DNA of 48,336 bases from Lachnospiraceae bacterium (lineage in GTDB: Bacteria > Bacillota > Clostridia > Lachnospirales > Lachnospiraceae), in contig JAFSIS010000064.1 in assembly GCA_017439665.1 (NCBI GenBank), forward strand, positions 1 to 48,336. Direction: 5' to 3'. The notes below the pieces were generated by a model. It saw only the letters and a program-made list of their open reading frames with translations, was not told where the DNA came from and did not search any database. Below are positions 48,058 through 48,336 of this stretch, one piece after another; positions within the stretch are counted from its first letter, which is position 1; every line of letters begins with the position of its first letter. Made by a program: the position numbers and the translations under genes.

Positions 48058-48336
48058 TTACATTAGTGATTTATACTTTTCCTGATCCTCCAAGGGGATT
48101 TTCAAAAGCCTCATTGCTTCCTCTATGGATATGTTCAGGCTTTCTACAAGATTCTTTAATGCCTCTATCTTCCCCTGCATTCTTCCTTCTTTCCTTCCTG
48201 TTTCCATATGATCTGCAAATGCCTTACACAATTGATACATCTTCTTCCCTCCTTCTGCCTTTTTTACAAATAACTTCTTTAACTTTATCTGCACTCCTGC
48301 TATCCCCAGGATTGCCTTTGTGCTTTCTTCATCCAG
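48058..48336 (-). CDS. partial Rpn-family/PD-(D/E)XK transposase-like protein, C-terminal part
   Basis: The frame is open to the right window edge, giving the last 92 residues (begins LDEESTKAIL). The region YQLCKAFADHMETGRKEGRMQG followed by a helical end with EEAMRLLKIP is the common C-terminal module of COG5464-type proteins. The nuclease domain would lie outside the window, so completeness cannot be judged. An internal GTG at 48294 is not a likely start. Confidence 0.75.
   Translation of the reverse strand: MDEESTKAILGIAGVQIKLKKLFVKKAEGGKKMYQLCKAFADHMETGRKEGRMQGKIEALKNLVESLNISIEEAMRLLKIPLEDQEKYKSLM

Overview
The window looks like chromosomal DNA of an anaerobic low-to-mid GC Firmicute, most likely a gut Lachnospiraceae (Clostridium cluster XIVa). 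The reasons are the gene content (MutS2, YhaM, class 2 GalT, DUF4080 B12-radical SAM protein, Rpn-type nucleases, M6 protease with choline-binding-like repeats), the strong GGAGG ribosome sites, the sigma-A promoters and tRNAs without encoded CCA. No rRNA, prophage, CRISPR array or complete IS was seen. Both window ends cut a gene.

Layout. Positions 1-4100 (minus) hold a partial unknown gene, rlmD, yhaM and an HtrA-like protein whose catalytic triad is lost. Positions 4180-8950 (plus) hold mutS2 and an OmpR-type two-component pair, closed by a nested bidirectional hairpin. Positions 8950-12150 (minus) form an operon: AIR-synthase-like protein, Lrp/AsnC regulator, aminotransferase and trmL. 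At 12300-13160 a 35-residue membrane peptide and an anchored TPR-like protein diverge. Positions 13120-19330 (minus) hold galK, galT, B12-radical SAM protein, nth and a DEDDh exonuclease. An Rpn/PD-(D/E)XK protein with a DNA-repeat-encoded coiled coil follows, then a lone ferritin-like di-iron protein whose stop codon lies in a tandem repeat derived from a tRNA-Gly 3' end. The tRNA operon Pro-Gly-Gly (minus) contains 52-bp hairpin repeats. Positions 22760-28490 (minus) are housekeeping: phosphoesterase, rdgB, amidase, THUMP methyltransferase (apparently leaderless), an Asn-rich small protein, HAAS-domain protein, tcdA-like and lgt. A 1934-residue secreted M6 protease occupies 28590-34394, followed by tRNA-Arg.

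The right third concerns the cell envelope. An LtaS-like phosphoglycerol transferase overlaps a YfhO-type membrane protein (plus). Facing them is a minus-strand polysaccharide locus: Wzm/Wzt exporter, GT2 and GT-B glycosyltransferases, an SH3b membrane protein, an unknown protein, UDP-galactopyranose mutase and a priming sugar-phosphate transferase. This suggests a galactofuranose-containing surface glycan built on undecaprenyl phosphate and exported by the ABC system; galK/galT could help supply UDP-galactose. A decayed fragment resembling a fucokinase/fucose-1-phosphate guanylyltransferase gene sits between the two blocks.

The main unexplained material is non-coding: several palindromic or tandem repeat families, a MITE-like 139-bp palindrome, and structured units downstream of tRNA-Gly. 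I see no convincing complete new multi-gene system. The strongest oddities are the apparently leaderless mRNA, the triad-less HtrA paralogue, the tRNA-Gly-derived tandem units and the two unannotated small proteins.
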